Below, in pieces: positions 62,687 through 64,000 of a stretch of 64,000 bases of DNA. This DNA is from Acetobacter okinawensis (GTDB taxonomy: Bacteria > Pseudomonadota > Alphaproteobacteria > Acetobacterales > Acetobacteraceae). Each line of letters opens with the position of its first letter. The first letter of the stretch is position 1. Location: the NCBI RefSeq assembly GCF_002153655.1, contig NZ_JOPJ01000004.1, positions 37,504 to 101,503 of the forward strand. Direction: 5' to 3'. A program made the translations under genes and the position numbers. The notes under the pieces were generated by a model, which saw only the letters and a program-made list of their open reading frames with translations, did not search any database and was not told the DNA's origin.

Positions 62687-63111
62687 TCGTCAGATTTATC
62701 CCCCAACACGATCGTCTGGTCAGAAATGGAAACATCCGTGACCGCAGGGCGTTGCAGAACCTCTGTTGTGTCGCGCGCGATACCGGCAGTCCTGTCTTTA
62801 AGATCGGCCAGTTCCTCACGCACATCGGATAGAATTTCAAGCAGAGCGGCATGGTCTTCCGATGCACGCTGGTCCGCCCCCTGACTCAGGACCGCACTGC
62901 CCACCATCAGTGCAGGCAAGGCCACCAACTGAATGCAATTGCTGATGTAAAGCAGCGTATTCTGCCATTGCGGCACAATAACAGGCACCAAAGAGAAAAC
63001 AAAAAACGCGTAAACACACCAGATGCTGCCAAACAGCATGGTCATTTTTACCGCCACGGTCACGTTAAACCGGGTAATAAGGGACTTGGCTATGGCTTCG
63101 GGCTTTTTCAT
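62674..63111 (-). CDS. Two-helix membrane protein, possibly low-affinity iron permease-like
   Basis: 145 residues. Two hydrophobic segments (MLFGSIWCVYAFFVFSLVPVIV and TLLYISNCIQLVALPALMVGSAV) followed by a polar helix with DHAALLEILSDVREELADLKDRT that looks coiled-coil. The layout (two membrane helices, then LxEILxxVREEL) resembles the bacterial low-affinity iron permease/DUF1003-like proteins, but I cannot confirm that by eye. The acidic C-terminus ends DKSDEAEN. Alone on the minus strand; stop codon overlaps a hairpin. Confidence 0.6.
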   Translation of the reverse strand: MKKPEAIAKSLITRFNVTVAVKMTMLFGSIWCVYAFFVFSLVPVIVPQWQNTLLYISNCIQLVALPALMVGSAVLSQGADQRASEDHAALLEILSDVREELADLKDRTAGIARDTTEVLQRPAVTDVSISDQTIVLGDKSDEAEN

Positions 63112-63296
63112 GGTGTCTCTGTCTTGTTGTTACGCCGCGCAAACGCGAAGCAGGCGTGGCCACCTGCGCTGTAACATACTTCAGCCAACCTGTCCGCCAA
63201 GCGGGTTCGCGGCAGGGTTGCCCTGCATCAGGTGGATACATCCCCCCTGCCAAGACTTTTTGTGTAATCCGCCTGACCCGGCGCCAGCCTGCTAGC

Positions 63297-63707
63297 CTAC
63301 CCCTCAGGCAGCCCCTTGCGCAAAAACCGTAGCCGGAAAAACGCAGCATGTCCGCGTGCAGCATCAGCCTTGCGTAAAAACACACCCACCACGTAAGTAC
63401 CATCCCGCTCGGGCCTGCCTACATAAGCAGCGTTTTGTATCTGACTATTATACACCTCCGCCCCACCGGGATCACGCACCCAGAAGCTGACGCGCGCACT
63501 TTTTGCATTGCCCCCAACAAGCAAAAACTGCCCCACCTTTGCTGGCACCTTATACTGTACGACTTCCTCGCCCTCGACCGTACCAGCAACCGTTGCCTCA
63601 TCTCCCTGCGCACGAAAATGCACTGTATGCTGGTAGGCATGGGCCTGACCTGCATGCCCGCCCAGCACCACAGCCACCGCCATAACCACCGCTCCCATCC
63701 AGCGCAT
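63297..63707 (-). CDS. Small exported beta-rich protein of unknown function
   Basis: 136 residues. Signal peptide MRWMGAVVMAVAVVLGGHAGQAHA with a probable cleavage after AHA. The mature part alternates short strands (VHFRAQGDEATVAGTVEGEEVVQYKVPA, VSFWVRDPGGAEVYNSQ) and ends FRLRFLRKGLPEG, the pattern of periplasmic jelly-roll-like domains related to bacterial pre-peptidase C-terminal folds. Family not recognised. About 225 bp downstream of the probable ExbD gene on the same strand, with a terminator between. Confidence 0.6.
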   Translation of the reverse strand: MRWMGAVVMAVAVVLGGHAGQAHAYQHTVHFRAQGDEATVAGTVEGEEVVQYKVPAKVGQFLLVGGNAKSARVSFWVRDPGGAEVYNSQIQNAAYVGRPERDGTYVVGVFLRKADAARGHAAFFRLRFLRKGLPEG

Positions 63708-63875
63708 GCCGCTATGCTCCCTGACTATGAAAAACCCTGCGTTATTTTTGCCATACGCCAGACTGGGCCACAGGTTCCCTGCTCCCCATCATACACCGCA
63801 CATATTGGAACCTGCATGTTGTTTTCATGATTTCTGAATGCGCTGCCCTTGCGGGGAAGGTCAGTATTTACTCAT

Positions 63876-63912
63876 AAAAAAACGGGCCAGCCCTGCGGCT
63901 CGCCCGTTTTTT
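63876..63912. terminator. Bidirectional terminator after the probable exbD gene
   Basis: AAAAAACGGGC, then an inner GCC/GGC, then GCCCGTTTTTT, with A-runs and T-runs at both ends. It ends the minus-strand gene at the right edge. Confidence 0.82.
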
Positions 63913-63933
63913 GCAGCACTCGATACACTGCAC

Positions 63934-64000
63934 TTACTGATCGACGAACTGTTCCTGCCCGACGATTCCCATCTGTGTCACGCCCAGGCGCTGTGCGTCG
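63934..64000 (-). CDS. C-terminal fragment, probably ExbD/TolR
   Basis: Only the last 21 codons are inside the window: DAQRLGVTQMGIVGQEQFVDQ then TAA. The DAQRLGVTQMGIV pattern resembles the ending helix and strand of ExbD-type biopolymer transport proteins (an A..AGV..IGLV motif). If right, it would pair with the TonB-family gene at 56.6 kb. The evidence is short, so this is tentative. Confidence 0.4.
   Translation of the reverse strand, partial: DAQRLGVTQMGIVGQEQFVDQ

Overview
The window is about 60% GC and reads as ordinary chromosome from an alphaproteobacterium, most likely an acetic acid bacterium (Acetobacteraceae). The pointers are a membrane-bound PQQ glucose dehydrogenase close to a Tat-exported gluconolactonase-like protein, a type II NADH dehydrogenase, NADP-dependent isocitrate dehydrogenase, an MHYT-GGDEF-EAL protein and small alphaproteobacterial families such as DUF3126. 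The genus cannot be fixed from the sequence alone. I see no insertion sequence, prophage, CRISPR array, toxin-antitoxin pair or defence island. The one structural RNA gene seen is tRNA-His.

Layout. 0-5 kb: relA/spoT (cut by the left edge), rpoZ and folK on the minus strand, then a NYN-domain protein, beta-carbonic anhydrase and an exported endonuclease/phosphatase-fold protein. 5-16 kb: a minus-strand run of RhlE-type helicase, metW-metX, lepA, the c-di-GMP protein, a S24/LexA-like regulator without catalytic residues, a small winged-helix-like protein and gcd. 16-25 kb: glnB-glnA, an aminotransferase, tRNA-His, a lipoprotein, icd, ferredoxin-NADP reductase and dadA. 25-35 kb: typA, an MFS transporter, the gluconolactonase-like protein, pyruvate kinase, an SH3 protein, and a MoeB/ThiF-type E1 overlapping a DsrE-like gene. 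35-43 kb: an alginate-export-type porin behind two large dyads, an OPT transporter, a universal stress protein, an alpha/beta hydrolase and a COG2509 flavoprotein. 43-51 kb: a metal and ion group (two CDF transporters, one with an (HE)11 tract encoded by a hexanucleotide repeat, a ClC channel, a COG0523 GTPase overlapping a WD40 protein) and NDH-2. 51-58 kb: a TonB-dependent receptor, an M13 peptidase and a TonB-family protein. 58-64 kb: thioesterase, a di-iron ferritin-like protein behind a long inverted repeat, a VOC protein, an SDR, an NsrR-like regulator, a 0.5-kb gap with DnaA-box-like sites, purU, small envelope proteins and a probable ExbD fragment at the right edge.

How it fits together. 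Gcd and the exported lactonase would carry out periplasmic glucose to gluconate conversion, while NDH-2 and DadA feed electrons to the quinone pool. GlnA and PII form the nitrogen module. The 43-49 kb block looks like a metal-homeostasis neighbourhood. The receptor, peptidase, TonB and ExbD pieces suggest outer-membrane uptake. Most genes are recognisable core functions. The unexplained signals are regulatory: large dyads, orphan terminators, DnaA-box-like sites, and a protease-dead regulator downstream of gcd.
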